DNA of 64,000 nucleotides from Mesorhabditis belari (lineage: Eukaryota; Nematoda; Chromadorea; Rhabditida; Rhabditidae), in NCBI GenBank assembly GCA_958450365.1, contig CAUEEP010000873.1, positions 248,001-312,000 of the forward strand, given 5' to 3'. The notes under the pieces were generated by a model. That model was not told the origin of the DNA. It saw nothing but the letters and a program-made list of their open reading frames with translations, and searched no databases. Positions 24,001 to 33,041 of the stretch are shown here, piece after piece. Position 1 is the stretch's first letter. Each line of letters begins with the position of its first letter. The position numbers and the translations under genes were made by a program.

Positions 24001-25677
24001 TAATCTTGAAATCCATTACAGATGTCCATTTCAGATGCCAATCGAATCCGAGTTTCTCATTGGCCTCCGTGTATCTCTCGATGCCCAATCGCTGGGCTTT
24101 AGACAAGAATAATAATAGAAAACAAGTCAGTTTCCTGTTTTAGCAAACAACTCTTGTTTTAAACAGACAACATTGTGAATACAAAGCTTAAGTTCATCTA
24201 AAAAGTCGAAATACCTCCATTTCTTTGTAGAGTTTCGGGATTTCTAAAAACAAACAGTGAATTTTTTGTTCAAATCATATGTAAAAGGTTTGAAAATCAA
24301 GAACTAAGGTCAAGATCAAGGTTTTGAACTGATTGGCTTAGCCTGGCATTTAAGAGTTGGATGCAGCTAAGCTCAGCTTCGTTTTCGACCAGAGTTGAAA
24401 TACCTGCGGAATCTGATAATAAGTGCTGAGAAAGGCGACCGGGATGATTGCTAGAAATGGTGTTCACTAAAAAATGATTCCTATTTTACCTGAGCTACAA
24501 GCTGGCCCCAAAATCACGTCCACCATTCTTTCTGTGAGCAAATAAACCGCTAAACCGGAGGCGTTTCCCTCGCTGCAATCGGTGTAATTGACCACGAATC
24601 TATAAAAATGATAGAATTTATATCTTGTTAACTCACTCAAACTCACTCAAATTCTATGGAATCTAATAAATGAAGGCTTGCGATTTGCTGAAGTGCCAAC
24701 GGGATTACCCCGCCGGTGATCGAGAAGCCGATATTCGCTTGCTGAGATTCGGTGACTGAATAGGATTGATGCATTGATCAAACTATCGTTCAAATTCGAG
24801 CTTTTCATTTGTCTATCTGATTTTCAATAGATGTACAATGGATTTGAGAGTTTAGTCGACTTTAAATGGCTACTTTTTCACGATTTCTTACCAAATAAAG
24901 GTGAAATTTTGGAAGATTTTTCTTTTGATCAGAAAAACCCTTGAAAAAGTTGCTATTAAAGTGGTGAAATCTCGTTTTGTTTCCGTTGTATATCTATTGA
25001 AAATCAGATGAAAAATGAGCCCTATTTCAGATTGGAATCCATTTATTCTCAAGTTTCTTTTCTAAAATCAAAGCAGTGAACCATTTGCATTAACAAATTG
25101 AGAAAGAAATTGTCTAAAGGCTTTGCTCTGGTAAATCTTTTGTTGAAGTGAGGCAAAGCCAGTATTATTCACTTTTTCCAAACAAGGTCAAAGCTAGGAT
25201 ATATTCAGATTAAACCAAGTTAAAAGGCATCTAGCCTAGCCTTGATTTGCTTCAGTTTTGATCAACTAAAGTCTTTGGATTCGCAGAAATAGGCCTTGGT
25301 TCGGTTTCTACCATTGGAGATCGATTTCATAGCTTGTTATATAGCTTTTTAGCTCTATTTTTTATTTTATTTTTGATCTAGAAATTTTGTAACAAGTTTG
25401 TATCACTTACCAATCATTCCCACGACAAAAGTCGTTATTTGACTTTGTGAGGAAGTTGTCGGGGTGGGTGAAGGGAAACTGGTGAGTACTGACGGGGTGG
25501 TTGAAGAGAAGAATGGAGTTGTGCTCGGGCTTGTTTTTACCTAAACAGTTAGCTAAAAGTTACCATAAATGTGCTCAAAAGTACCGTTGTGTTTGGAAAT
25601 ACAATTGTTGGCAAAGGGAGCGTCGATTGCGCGTCGAGCGATTGGAAAAAGATCACGAAGAAAAGAAAGGGCAACAT
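15083..25677 (-). CDS. gcy: Receptor-type guanylyl cyclase (gene A), 35 exons
   Basis: Makes cGMP from GTP; a single-pass plasma-membrane receptor, in nematodes usually sensory. Exons (minus): 25677-25564, 25540-25411, 24755-24647, 24599-24490, 24450-24404, 22733-22648, 22599-22558, 22518-22449, 22244-22124, 21754-21679, 21203-21121, 20865-20768, 20710-20573, 20366-20225, 20188-20058, 20009-19924, 19882-19760, 18622-18538, 18498-18381, 18341-18268, 18174-18070, 18029-17908, 17858-17764, 17676-17527, 17480-17392, 17327-17244, 17201-17118, 17075-17002, 16730-16607, 16059-15991, 15935-15822, 15716-15616, 15543-15485, 15442-15351, 15304-15083. They sum to 1188 codons plus stop. Signal peptide [18 protein letters not shown]; Ser/Thr/Pro stalk to about 80; ligand-binding-like ectodomain; membrane helix about 543-566; kinase-homology domain with HGNL and no catalytic HRD; cyclase domain from about 929 with [29 protein letters not shown] and NTASRME, so catalytic residues are intact. 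One intron starts GC (18,380). Exon boundaries are by eye. Confidence 0.9.
16060..16606. repeat. GC-rich CCTGGCT/CCAGG intron repeat of gene A
   Basis: Intron sequence made of degenerate AAGCCAGG / CCTGGCTTT motifs in both orientations. The same intron in the inverted copy B (28,540-29,134) is closely related but differs by indels. Confidence 0.65.
18623..19759. repeat. Composite repeat-filled intron of gene A
   Basis: Contains four alternating inverted copies of a segment with TTTGAGCTCAAAT(C/T)TCTTGG and CCATTGGCAAT (around 18,660, 18,840, 18,960, 19,060 and 19,180), then a minus-strand tRNA-like block at about 19,355-19,435 (A-box GGCTAGCCTAGTGGC, B-box-like AGTTCGACCCCCGC). Related copies sit at 9,200-9,300 and 45,195-45,655. 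This is a MITE cluster. Confidence 0.65.
22734..24403. repeat. Large gene A intron with tandem duplications
   Basis: A segment starting in the end of the 22,648-22,733 exon is repeated near 23,030-23,300 and in part near 23,620-23,830. Shared stretches include AAGCCCGTCTACTACGCTCT and GTCAAAAGGTGTTAGTAGAA. The first duplicate carries a decayed piece of the exon boundary (AAACCCCAAACAATTTACAAA). The left end (23,905-24,243) holds exon-like sequence of a different gene (separate entry). Confidence 0.7.
23905..24243 (-). pseudogene. Foreign three-exon coding fragment nested in gene A intron
   Basis: Minus-strand segments 24,243-24,215, 24,091-24,020 and 23,925-23,905 have AG/GT borders and join in one frame to about 40 residues ([20 protein letters not shown], then [13 protein letters not shown], a short tail and TGA). 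It does not match the cyclase exons on either side and is out of phase with them. I do not recognise the family. It may be the captured 3' end of another gene or a small nested gene. Confidence 0.35.
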
Positions 25678-25689
25678 TTCGGGATACGG

Positions 25690-26085
25690 TCGCTTACGAT
25701 AGCTTGTCTGGAAATTTAGATTTCTATGTTATAAATAACGCAATAATGTGGCCAAATTCGCATTTTTTTAAAGATTTTGAGACAATTTTGATCGGAGAAG
25801 TGCAAAAATTGTAAACTTCTTCAAGGGTTTCTAGAAAATGAGTTGAAAAATCTATTTAGCTATGAAAAATGCTTAATCTTTAAAAACAAATCTCAAAGTA
25901 TATTGAAAGAAAAAAGAAAAACTTGTGTTTCCCTTCATAAAATGACTTTATTAGAGCAATATTGCGCTTAAAGAAACCCTAAAAAATGAAAAAAAAATCA
26001 CTCGGAAGTTTATTAATTTCTCATATTTTTAATATCTTGTTTGCTTGGGAGGAAATGAAAATTTATGACTATTTTTTTAATCTTT
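25690..26085. repeat. Inner left arm of palindrome, upstream of gene A
   Basis: The 400 bp 5' of the gene A start codon is repeated in inverted orientation at 27,077-27,470 with scattered differences. Shared landmarks include CTTCATAAAATGACTTTATT and AGCAATATTGCGCTTAAAG. It is the presumed promoter region of gene A; no TATA or known operator could be assigned. Confidence 0.9.
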
Positions 26086-26347
26086 AAATAACTAAGAAAC
26101 AGAATTGCGTGATTTGATTAATATTTGTAAGAAAGTAGATATAAAGATTGGATTTGAGATTGCGCAAAAATTCGGGATTTATCACCAGATTCGGGTGACA
26201 ACTTCGAGTGCACATCCGCTCGAAATCGAGCAAAAAAATCGTTTTCTATGCAGTGCGTTGCAAAATGATAGGGCCACTCTCGATTTTTGCGATTTTCGAT
26301 TTGAAATAAATAAAAATGCAAAACGGTGCTTAAATTCGAATTTTATA

Positions 26348-26864
26348 TATGTCGTAGCCGATTATGAATGAAATTTTTTGGCAAATCTTTCTGGTAGAGC
26401 AACCCTTTAATGTATGAGGACAATATTATATCATCTTGTAGCGAATTCAATTCTGCGTCGATTGGTACCAAATTTGTGGGTTTAGGTTAAAAATTGCCGG
26501 CGCTACAACGTTCCATTCAAAATCGGCCGGACCCCCGTAGCCGATTATGGAATTTCAGCCGATTATGAATGAGTGGGTCTAGGAGCGTCCAACCATCAAG
26601 TATTTAGTATCATTCAACGCAGAATCATTAATAATTATGTTAAATTTTTTAAATTAGAAAGATTTGATAAAAAGAAAAAAAATTAGAGCAAAAAAACTGT
26701 TTGTTCAAGAGGAAACTTTGAGGCCCCATAATTTTTTTCTTTTTATCCAATCTTTCTAATTTTAAAAATTTAACATAATTATCAATATTTCTGCGTTGAA
26801 TGATACCAAACACTTGATGGTTGGATGCGTCCGGACCAGCTCATTCATAATCGGCTACGACATA
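26348..26864. mobile_element. Fold-back MITE at the palindrome centre
   Basis: Ends are inverted copies of TATGTCGTAGCCGATTATGAATG. Inner inverted segments (TTGGTTGGACG-type and TTTTTATC near 26,590-26,690 and 26,735-26,830) give a long fold-back. It has no coding capacity. The outermost TATGTCG(C/T)AGCCG motif is shared with the 10,625-12,368 transposon. Confidence 0.75.
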
Positions 26865-26879
26865 TAATTAAAGGTTGTC

Positions 26880-27075
26880 TGTCCGTCGGATGGACGGATG
26901 GACGGACGGACGGACGGATTTCGCTTTGTTTTTGTGAAATGCATTTTTTAAAGCTCAAATTTTATAACTCCATCGATGCAACTATATATAATTGAGGACT
27001 GTCCGTCCATCCGTCCATCCATCCATCCGTCCATCCGTCCATCCGTCCATCCGTCCATCCGTACGTCCGTACGTC
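26880..27075. repeat. GGACGGAT / GTCCATCC microsatellites
   Basis: Two opposed arrays, (GGACGGATGGAC)n at about 26,884-26,920 and (CCGTCCAT)n at about 27,000-27,072, flank an 80-bp spacer with TTTTATAACTCCATCGATGC, a sequence also seen at about 14,430. Confidence 0.85.
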
Positions 27076-27076
27076 C

Positions 27077-27470
27077 GACCGAAAAATAGTCATAAATTTT
27101 CATTTCCCCCCAAGCAAACTAGATATTAAAAATATGAGAAATTAATAAACTTCCGAGTGATTTTTTTTTCATTTTTTAGGGTTTCTTTAAGCGCAATATT
27201 GCTCTAATAAAGTCATTTTATGAAGGGAAACACAAGTTTTTCTTTTTTCCTTCAATATACTTTGAGATTTGTTTTTAAAGATTAAGCATTTCTCATAGCC
27301 AAATAGATTTTTCAACTCATTTTCTAGAAACCCTTGAAGAAGTTTACGATTTTTGCACTTCTCCGATCAAACTTATCACAGAATCTTTAAAAATATGCTA
27401 ATTTGGTCACATTATTGCGCTATTTATAAGATAGAAATCTAAATTTCCAGACAAGCTACCGTAATCCTGA
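27077..27470. repeat. Inner right arm of palindrome
   Basis: Inverted copy of 25,690-26,085. It ends within about 15 bp of the position corresponding to the gene A start codon and is joined directly to kinase-homology-domain sequence at about 27,468, defining a deletion of roughly 7.8 kb relative to the left arm. Confidence 0.9.
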
Positions 27471-30111
27471 TTGTTGTTGGATCGATGAGAGATCGGTGCT
27501 GAAAGTGACCGGATTTGGATGCGCGAGTTTTCGAAGTGGGGAGAAAATGGAGAGAAAAAGTGGGCTCAGTTTTGAGAATGACATCCAGATTGGCTGACAT
27601 CCAGATTGGCTTTTCCAGTTTTCAAAGAAATCAAAAACGATTCTAATCTTATACATGATTAAACGCGAATCACATGTCCCGGTTCGTCCTCATCTCAACG
27701 TGCACGAAGAAATGGAACTAAACCCGGCTCTGGTAAGCTAGATGGCTCTTGTGCGTTCCAGATAGCTCAAAAGTCTCAAAAGATAATTCCATTTAGCTTC
27801 ATATGATCCGCGATTGTTGGTCGGAGGAGCCGATGGCTCGCCCAAACATCTCCACCGTCAACACAATCATCAAATCGATGGTAAATGACTTCCAATTTAA
27901 AAGAAAACCGGAAAAAATCTAGACACAAGGCCAGAAGGGGCAACAAAATTTGATGGATCATGTCTTTAATTTGATGGAATCTTATGCAGAGACATTGGAA
28001 AAAGAGGTACGGTGGAATGGATGGGATTTCGATCGCATTCGGTTACAGGTAGAAGATCGGATGGTAGAATTGGTGGAAGAGAAAAAGAAGAGTGATTTAT
28101 TGCTACAAAGGATGTTACCCAAGTGAGTTGGGGTTTTAAAATTTGAATATTTAAGCTATAAGAGATTCAGCCAGGATCTATCTAGTTATCTAGTCTAGTA
28201 TCTAGTTACTTTTAATGATTCTGAGTAAACAGGAGCTTTCTAATTCAATTACAAGTCTCCAAATCATTACTGAAGATTAATGTAGCTTGGAGACAAGCTA
28301 AGAACTACTGTAGCTTCTTTTGCACTTTGTCAAGCCTTTCCAGTACTGTATTGCTGTATCGGCTGTTACCGAAGTAAAAACTGAATGTCACAACGGGTTT
28401 TTCAACAATTTTTAGACAAGTAGCTGAAAAGCTGAAACTCGGGCAATCAGTTGAACCGGAATCCTTCGACAGTGTCACAATTTTCTTCTCCGACGCTGTC
28501 CAATTCACAAATTTAGCTGCAAAATGCACTCCGTTACAGGTAAAGCGCAATTCGATAGGGTTGTTTTAAACCAAGCCTAACCATAAGTCGGCTCCTGAGC
28601 TTGGCTGAGCTGAGCTGGAGCCTGGCCGCCAAAAGCCAGTACCTGGGTCCAAGCTGGCTTTGGACTTGCCTGGTTTTTCCTGGCTTAGCTGTAGCATCTT
28701 GTAGTTGACTACAGCAAGCCTAAGGGCTTGTCAGATTTTGGGCTGGCGGGTTTACCTGAGCCTGGACAAGCTAGCCGGTTTACCTGAGCCTGGAGCAGCC
28801 AGGAAGCAGAACCTGGTCTGGCTCTGCACCTACTTTGTCCTTACATACCAATCTTAGAACTTGATTTCAACATTCCTACTTTATAGTAGCGCAAAACTGG
28901 GCACAGTATAGCATTACTATGCCTGAGCATGAGCTTGAGCCGCCTAAAGCCAGTATTTGAACCTGCTGGCTCTGGACTCTGGCTCTGGCTCTGGACTTGC
29001 CTGGCTTAACCTAGCCTTATCCTGGCTTTGTTTACAGACTGTTTACAGGTTTACCGGGCAACACGTAAGTCAAGCCAGGTCTACCGTAAGCGAAAGTGGT
29101 CAAGGAATAGAATCTAAAAATTATCGTCTTCCAGATCGTCAACCTTCTCAACGATCTTTACACGACATTCGATCAAATCATCGAGCAGCATTCTGTTTAT
29201 AAAGTATGATTTGACGAGTTTAAAGTGATGATTAGTGTTTAAACGAGACGATTTCTAGGTGGAAACAATCGGTGATGGATATCTCTGCGTATCCGGGCTT
29301 CCCTACCGAAATGGAATCCAACACGTGAAAGAAATCGCCGAGATGTCGTTGAACTTTTTGAGAGCAGTGCAAGTAAGAGGAAATTGATGGATTGAGAATA
29401 TAGGAAGATCAAATAAAGCTTTCAAACTGTTTTTACCCGACTTAGCCATAACAATCCTGTAACTAATCAATTTCCAGCTCTTTCGTGTCCCTCATCTCCC
29501 CTCTGAATCTATTAATCTCCGAATTGGAATGCACTCGGGCTCTTGTGTGGCTGGAGTGGTTGGATTAGCCATGCCAAGGTATCCACAAGGCTACCGTAAT
29601 CCTCTAATCTCTTAAAAGAGGAAAAGAGTTACCGTAATCCTTGTTTTTAGATATTATTTATTTGGAGACACAGTAAACACAGCATCTAGAATGGAAAGCA
29701 ATGGGAAAGGTAAAAAAAAGAAAAACTTTTCTCGAATCTGAAAACTTTCAGCTGCTAAAATTCACATGTCAAATGACGCTTATTCTCTATTAAATCAAAT
29801 CGGTGGCTATGAAATCGAGTCAAGAAGAGAGGTGCTTATAAAAGTGAGAGTTTCTCTGTAAATCTGAATGACAAAACTCAAAAATCTAGGGAAAAGGACT
29901 GATGGAAACATATTGGTTGAATGGTCGATCTAGCGCTACAACAGCTCCACCAATAGATCCCGTGCACTCCAGAAAGGAAAATTTACAGCTAAAAACAAAA
30001 GAGCCATTGGGTTACGCGACGAAATCTTCGACAACTCCGTTAATGAAAGATGAGACGAGAATGGAATCCTTGAATACACAAGAATTACCGCATTATGATG
30101 AGATTGAATGA
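27470..30111 (+). pseudogene. gcy: Truncated inverted copy of receptor cyclase A (gene B)
   Basis: Exons matching gene A: about 27,474-27,559, 27,646-27,732, 27,797-27,880, 27,923-28,006, 28,049-28,122, 28,416-28,539, 29,135-29,203, 29,259-29,372, 29,478-29,578, 29,651-29,709, 29,752-29,843 and 29,890-30,111. Signal peptide, ectodomain, membrane helix and early kinase-homology exons are deleted. A second deletion of about 200 bp removed the 150-bp RQLW exon and the acceptor AG of the next exon (near 27,645). The cyclase exons remain open and keep FFSD, GDGY and NTASRME, but carry changes from [10 protein letters not shown] for [16 protein letters not shown] for RYCLFGD, SRREV for SRGEV. The palindrome puts gene A's upstream DNA directly before it, so transcription is possible, but no start codon or proper first exon was found. 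Most likely a pseudogene. Confidence 0.85.
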
Positions 30112-30279
30112 TGTTTTTCCAGAAATTTCTAATATTTCAATAAATTCTTCGAGAAATAACAAGGAAAGATTGCACCAAAAATTATAAGAATACAGTAGTG
30201 ATCATTGTAGTAAGCGGATACAATTCAAAGCATAGAAAAGCTGCAGAAATCAAGTTCAAGAGTTCATAGCTTTTCGATA

Positions 30280-30506
30280 GCTTTTGGTGTCATTGATTTG
30301 AGATTTAGGGACTGCAAGACATCCATCGTTTCTCGGATTTCACGGAAATTTGTTGTTTGTACCTCTTAGAATGCCATTCCAGACACTATGACATCCAGAT
30401 TCGCCATTCCAGACAAAATTTGTGACTTGTACCTCTTAGAATTCAAGCATGACATCCAGATTGATCATTCTGGTTCTCAAACTTGTTGGATCGACGAGAG
30501 ATTGGT
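30280..30506 (+). pseudogene. Receptor-cyclase kinase-homology exon relic (right arm)
   Basis: The palindrome partner of 14,757-14,915: decayed EVIQ-exon end, intron and the TCWIDERW exon start (ACTTGTTGGATCGACGAGAG at about 30,480). A further piece of the same intron and exon end recurs at about 32,290-32,370. These are remnants of an older tandem cyclase copy. Confidence 0.65.
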
Positions 30507-30645
30507 ACGGTAGCTTTTCCCAACTTTTAGAAACGTTTTAACAAAGTCCCTGCAATACGGTAACTAATTATAAGGCTTACGTTCAACAAAAACAACCGAA
30601 GGGTTTATGTTTTATGATAAAAGACAACCAGGCCAGAGTAAAGTA

Positions 30646-31931
30646 CAGGGTCCGAGAAAAGTATTGTCGCGTCTCTTTGAACTAACTTTTATGCGATTTA
30701 AAAGTATCCTTTTGCGTTGTGTAAAACATGAATTTTGCCCTGTTTTTTTTCCTCTTTCGAATGGTGCATAGCATTCAATGTGTATTTTTAGAAATGCAAG
30801 CTTGCCCTCATCGAGAAGCGATCGCCATGCTTTTGAAAGCCGGAGAGTCGAAGGCGGCCATCTTGCAAAAGCTCAAAACCAACATCAGAACTGTTCAACG
30901 GCTTGCCAAGCAATTGCAAGAGAAAGGACACGTCAAGGAGCAGCCGAAAAAAGGAAGACCTCGATCGGTGAACACGCCAAACATCCGGAAGCGCATCAAA
31001 CAGCGAATTGATCGAAACGACGAGCGAAGCTTAGGAAAAATGGCCAAGGAGCTGAAAATCTCGGATTGGTCGGTTCGGAACATTGTGAAAAAGGAGCTGG
31101 GACTTCGTAGTTATCGTCTGCGACAAGGCCAGTTTCTTACCGATGATGCAAAATTCAATCGAGTTGAAAAAGCCAAGCGACTCCTTTGTTTTTTTAAGAC
31201 GGCACGCATCGAGGACGTCCTGTGGTCAGATGAGAAAAGTTTTACCATCGAAGTGGCCCACAATTCCCAAAACCATCGTCAACTGATGTCACCGGCCCAG
31301 AAGAACACTTTGAAGCGGAAAATCCGGACACGGGGTCTTTTTCCGAAAGGATTGATGGTTTAGGGAGGAGTGACTGCGGATTCCAAGACTCAGCTTGTTT
31401 TCATCGACAAGAGTGTCAAAATCAATGCCAAGGTTTACCAAGATCAGATTCTCAAGAATGCTGTGATCCCCTGGAGCCGAAAAAACCCTAACATGACCTT
31501 CCAGCAGGACTGGGCCCCGGCCCATGGAGCAAAAACCACAATGGACCTGATTCGGCGCGAATTGCCCTCTCATTTCACGAAAGAAGACTGGCCCAGCAAC
31601 TCGCCGGACCTCAACCCTTTGGATTTTTCAGTATGGGGCTTCTTAGAGGAACGTTTGAGGCATAAGAAAATCGCAAATCTTGGTGAGCTCGAGAGGGAAT
31701 TGATCGCTGCCTGGAACGATTTTGATACCAACTACCTCCGTGCCACCGTCGGCTCAGTGATCCTGCGTCTGAAAGCCTGTATCAAAGCCAAGGGGTCCAA
31801 TTTCGAACACTTGTTATAAATTTGAATTTTTGGTTATTTATCTGTTATTTTTTTCAATAAATATGTTAAAAGCTCAATTTTGAAAAAAGATATGATGGTT
31901 GGAAAAACGACAATACTTTTCTCGGACCCTG
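30646..31931 (+). mobile_element. maT-like (DD37D) Tc1/mariner transposon
   Basis: Perfect 26-bp terminal inverted repeats start CAGGGTCCGAGAAAAGTATT and are flanked by TA on both sides. The corresponding place in the other palindrome arm (about 14,610) reads straight through with a single TA, which is the empty site. Length 1286 bp with one transposase gene. Confidence 0.95.
30794..31819 (+). pseudogene. maT-like transposase with one nonsense codon
   Basis: The frame begins at ATG 30,794 (30,728 is an alternative) and runs to 31,819, broken only by TAG at 31,361-31,363 in a position where relatives have Trp (before GGVTAD). The N-terminal region has a paired helix-turn-helix (LLKAGESKAAILQKL, then IRTVQRLAKQL) and a GRPRSV hinge. 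Catalytic residues: Asp in VLWSDEKSF, Asp in FQQDWAPAH, third Asp in LNPLDFSVW, with 37 residues between the last two, which is DD37D spacing. One TGG-to-TAG change would explain the stop, so the element is young but apparently dead at this copy. Confidence 0.9.
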
Positions 31932-32039
31932 TAGGTTTAAAATCCAATCCAAAGTAAGACTCAATACACATTTAAGCTACAGTAACTTGTAGTAGTTTTC
32001 CCAAGTACGGAAACTTTCTACGGCAGCTTTTTCCTAGTG

Positions 32040-32595
32040 CAGTATCTTTTCCCGAGTACTATACCTTTTCTCTATTACGATAGCTTTTCTCTGGTACGAT
32101 AGCTTTCCCCGAGTACGATAGCTTTTCTCTAGTACGCTAGCTTTCCCCGAGTACTATACCTTTTCCCTAATACGATAGCTTTTCCTTAGTACGATAGCTT
32201 TCCCAACTTTCAGAAATGTCTCAGCAAGAAAACCTCAGGTGCAAAACTTCTCGAAAAGCGCGCATTTAAAAAAGCGATCCATCGTTTCCAAGATCCAAGA
32301 CATCCATCGTTTCTCGGATTTCACGAAAATTTGTTGTTTGTACCTCTTAGAATGCCATTCCAGACTTCTCTAGCTTTTCTCTAGTACGATAGCTTCCCTA
32401 GTACAATAGCTTCCCTAGTACAATAGCTTCTCTAGTACGATAGCTTTTCTCTAGTACGATAGCTTTTCTCTAGTACGATAGCTTTTCTCTAGTACGATAG
32501 TTTTTCAGTTTTCCCAACTTTCAGAAATGTCTTAGCAAGAAAACCTCAAGTGCAAAACTTCTCGAAAAGCGCACCTTTTAAAAAGCGTTTTGATA
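32040..32595. repeat. 19-bp AGCTTTTCTCTAGTACGAT minisatellite
   Basis: Two blocks (about 32,040-32,215 and 32,370-32,510) of imperfect 19-20-bp units, separated and followed by two copies of a segment with AACCTCA(G/A)GTGCAAAACTTC. The first units continue the edge of the palindrome arm. Confidence 0.85.
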
Positions 32596-32599
32596 TTGA

Positions 32600-33041
32600 T
32601 GAACAAGATGAAAAGCCTTTTTGAATGACCCAGACGTTTCGTTAAATTGAATTTTCGAAAATTTAATCCTCGCAAGTGCCTTTAAAACCCCAAAAAAGCG
32701 AACCAGGAAGATTTCATTGAGTAGAGAAATCATTGAGTTGATTTCATTGAGTTGAGAAATCCCAAAACTACAAAACTCAACTTTTCGATGGGGTTTCCTA
32801 GTTTGGTTTTACTGATCTCCACTTTTTATGGCTTATTTTAGAAAATTCAAACTCGTTTTGGAAGCATTTACATCCCATGATTCCAGAAAAAAAAACACGT
32901 AAAAAGAAGAATCACAAGTTTGAGAAGCCATTCAATCAAAAAAATTTCCTTTAAAAATGCCCGAAAAGAAAACTAGCACTTCCTTAGTGCGAAATCGGTG
33001 AGGTTTCTCTCATAAAATAAGCTTCGAGTGCTTTTTGTGAG
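32600..33041. promoter_or_regulatory. Upstream region of gene C
   Basis: About 440 bp of AT-rich DNA before the gene C start. It holds a GAAGCC hexamer at 32,934-32,939, the core recognised by the ASE-neuron factor CHE-1 in Caenorhabditis. A 6-bp match is weak evidence, and no other element was assigned. Confidence 0.2.

Noticed and set aside
25900..27300. Possible CRISPR-like or origin structure at the palindrome centre
   Set aside because: Symmetry is explained by the inverted duplication, a fold-back MITE and two microsatellites; there are no spaced direct repeats.
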